Shown piece after piece: positions 62,772 to 64,000 of a stretch of DNA of 64,000 nucleotides (its first letter is position 1; each line of letters opens with the position of its first letter). A model generated the notes under the pieces. That model was not told the DNA's origin. It saw only the letters and a list, made by a program, of their open reading frames with translations, and did not search any database. Location of the stretch: NCBI GenBank assembly GCA_030068145.1, contig JAPJBO010000293.1, positions 1 to 64,000 on the forward strand, given 5' to 3'. The stretch is from Diplonema papillatum. Its lineage: Eukaryota > Euglenozoa > Diplonemea > Diplonemida > Diplonemidae. A program made the position numbers and the translations under genes.

Positions 62772-63889
62772 GCAGCAGCAGCAGCACTCTGTTGACAATG
62801 CGTCTCAGAACCCTTCTCAGCAGCCTTGCTCGCCCCTTCAATACGGCCCCCCGCATCCTTCCAGCGAGTTGTCGCAGCCGCCGTGCTTGCACAACAACTG
62901 GGACAACGTGCGGGTGAAGAAAGGGTTCCTCGGGCTCCGCTGCCGGAACTGCAACTCGAACTGGAAGGTGCCCAAGTACGTCGTCAAGTGCCCCGCCTTC
63001 TTCAACGGCTACTGCCCCCACGGCGTCAACTGCCCGCTGCCGCACATCCACCGGTACAAGAACCCCGACAGGGAGAAGGAGAAGGCGAAGCTGATGGTCG
63101 CGTCGCAGATGCGCGCACACGAGGCGGTGGCAGGGCTCGAAGTGCTCGTCGGTGGCGACGCCGCCGCGACGCACCGGGAGCCGCCGCCGGACGACGAAGC
63201 GAGCGACGCGAACGACAACGCGTGTGACAGCATCAACGACGACGAGCCACAGTTCGTCGAAGAGGACGTGCCTCTCACCGTTGGCGTTGCGGTGCACATT
63301 GCGCCGGATGCGGAATCGGACGTGCCTTTCTTAAAGACAGGCGGCATCGGCACGATCGTCGAGCCCGGACACGACGCCACCACCGACACCTGGCGCGTCG
63401 AAACCCGCGAAAACGGGCTGCTTTGGGTGGCCGCGGCCGCCGTGCGCGCCGCGTGGAAGCGCGGGAAGGAGCCGACGCAGCAGGAGCAGCTGGAGGCGAC
63501 TTTCGCGGTGCCGCTGTCCGTGTACTCGGGGGCGCCGGCCGACGCGCAGCGGCTGCCGCCCGAAAAAGCGGAGCTGCTGCAGAAGCTGGTGTCGGAGAAG
63601 CTCGCGGACCCCGTGTTCACCGTCGCGATGGCGAGCCGGCCGTGCAACCACAACAACTGGGACAACGTCCGCATCGTAAAAGGCAAGATCGGGCTGCGGT
63701 GCAGGTCGTGCGGGACGCACTGGAAGGCGGAGATCAGCGCCATCATCAAGTGCCCGGCGTTCTTCAACGGATACTGCCCGAACGGCGTCAACTGCCCGCT
63801 CCCCCACATCCACCGGTACAAAAACAAGGCGAAGGAAGCCGCAAAGGCTCGCATGGTCGCCATGACTCTGCAGCAAGCCGCCCAGGCGA
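61636..63889 (+). CDS. duplicated HNNWDNVR/Cys-rich domain protein, first exon
   Basis: A 2.25-kb exon from ATG 61636 to a GCGA|GTATGC donor at 63889 (phase 1); the rest lies outside the window. Residues 417-476 and 670-730 are two copies of a ~60-residue unit: CxHNNWDNVR, then GLRCRxCxxxWK, then KCPAFFNGYCPxGVNCPLPHIHRYK. The last part has CCCH-like Cys-x5-Cys-x5-Cys-x3-His spacing, the middle a Cys-x2-Cys knuckle. Between them (about 560-620) lies an SH3-like stretch (GVAVHIAP, TGGIGTIVEPG, LLWVAAAAV). The N-terminal 400 residues are disordered, with a run of 19 Gln at about 362-380. Similar HNxWDNVR/CCCH combinations are recalled from kinetoplastid proteins; an mRNA-binding or post-transcriptional role is inferred. 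Confidence 0.7.
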
Positions 63890-64000
63890 GTATGCCCCTT
63901 TTCTCCTGTAGAGAAGAGGGGGGGGGGGGTTTGCGGGTGTGCGGGTTTCAGCTGGTCCCCACCTAAAAAATGCAGAACCTCACGAAACAAACAAAAGGTC

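Noticed and set aside
62098..63297. 399-codon minus-strand ORF
   Set aside because: Antisense of the poly-Gln and Cys-rich exon; Arg/Val/Leu runs come from the complement of CAG and GC-rich codons.

Overview
This window is eukaryotic nuclear DNA from a euglenozoan, most likely a diplonemid of the Diplonema/Paradiplonema papillatum type. The clearest evidence is at 54552-54589: a 38-nt sequence that matches, from memory, the Diplonema spliced-leader (SL) exon. It is followed by three truncated copies of its own 3' part. Other support comes from an I/ingi-like LINE with endonuclease, reverse transcriptase and RNase H, a tyrosine-recombinase element with a gag-like ORF, and a Cys-rich protein that recalls kinetoplastid RNA-binding proteins. 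Exons are GC-rich, introns are long and repeat-filled, and the splice donor is a consistent GTATG(C/T). The species assignment is inference from memory, not from a database search.

Layout. 0-20 kb is repeat-dominated. It holds an N-terminal piece of a ubiquitin-specific protease at 1.7-2.3 kb, an EF-hand ORF at 7.2 kb, minisatellites, a TIR element at 15.5-16.3 kb, remnants of a retroelement family (called F here), and a 260-nt 18S rRNA fragment at 19.8 kb. 21.1-29.1 kb is a complete five-exon gene for an SPF45/RBM17-like UHM splicing factor; its third intron carries the tyrosine-recombinase element on the opposite strand. 29-37 kb is gene-poor. 37.1-44.3 kb is a complete five-exon gene for CASP, a Golgi transmembrane coiled-coil protein; a 1.45-kb fold-back element sits in its last intron. 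48.6-52.7 kb is a two-exon pentatricopeptide-like gene, with degenerate copies of its own exon pieces around it. 54.5-60.3 kb is a LINE of about 5.7 kb flanked by 51-bp target-site duplications. 61.6-63.9 kb is the first exon of a gene with two copies of an HNNWDNVR/Cys-rich domain; it runs off the window.

All confident host genes are on the + strand, which fits long co-directional transcription units and SL trans-splicing. The named genes share no pathway: ubiquitin removal, splicing, Golgi structure, organellar RNA and probable mRNA binding. The interest of the window lies in the interplay of host exons, splicing signals and mobile DNA. Examples are SL sequence captured repeatedly by a LINE, a recombinase element beside an unoccupied paralog of its own target, and genes whose 3' ends have been duplicated in tandem.
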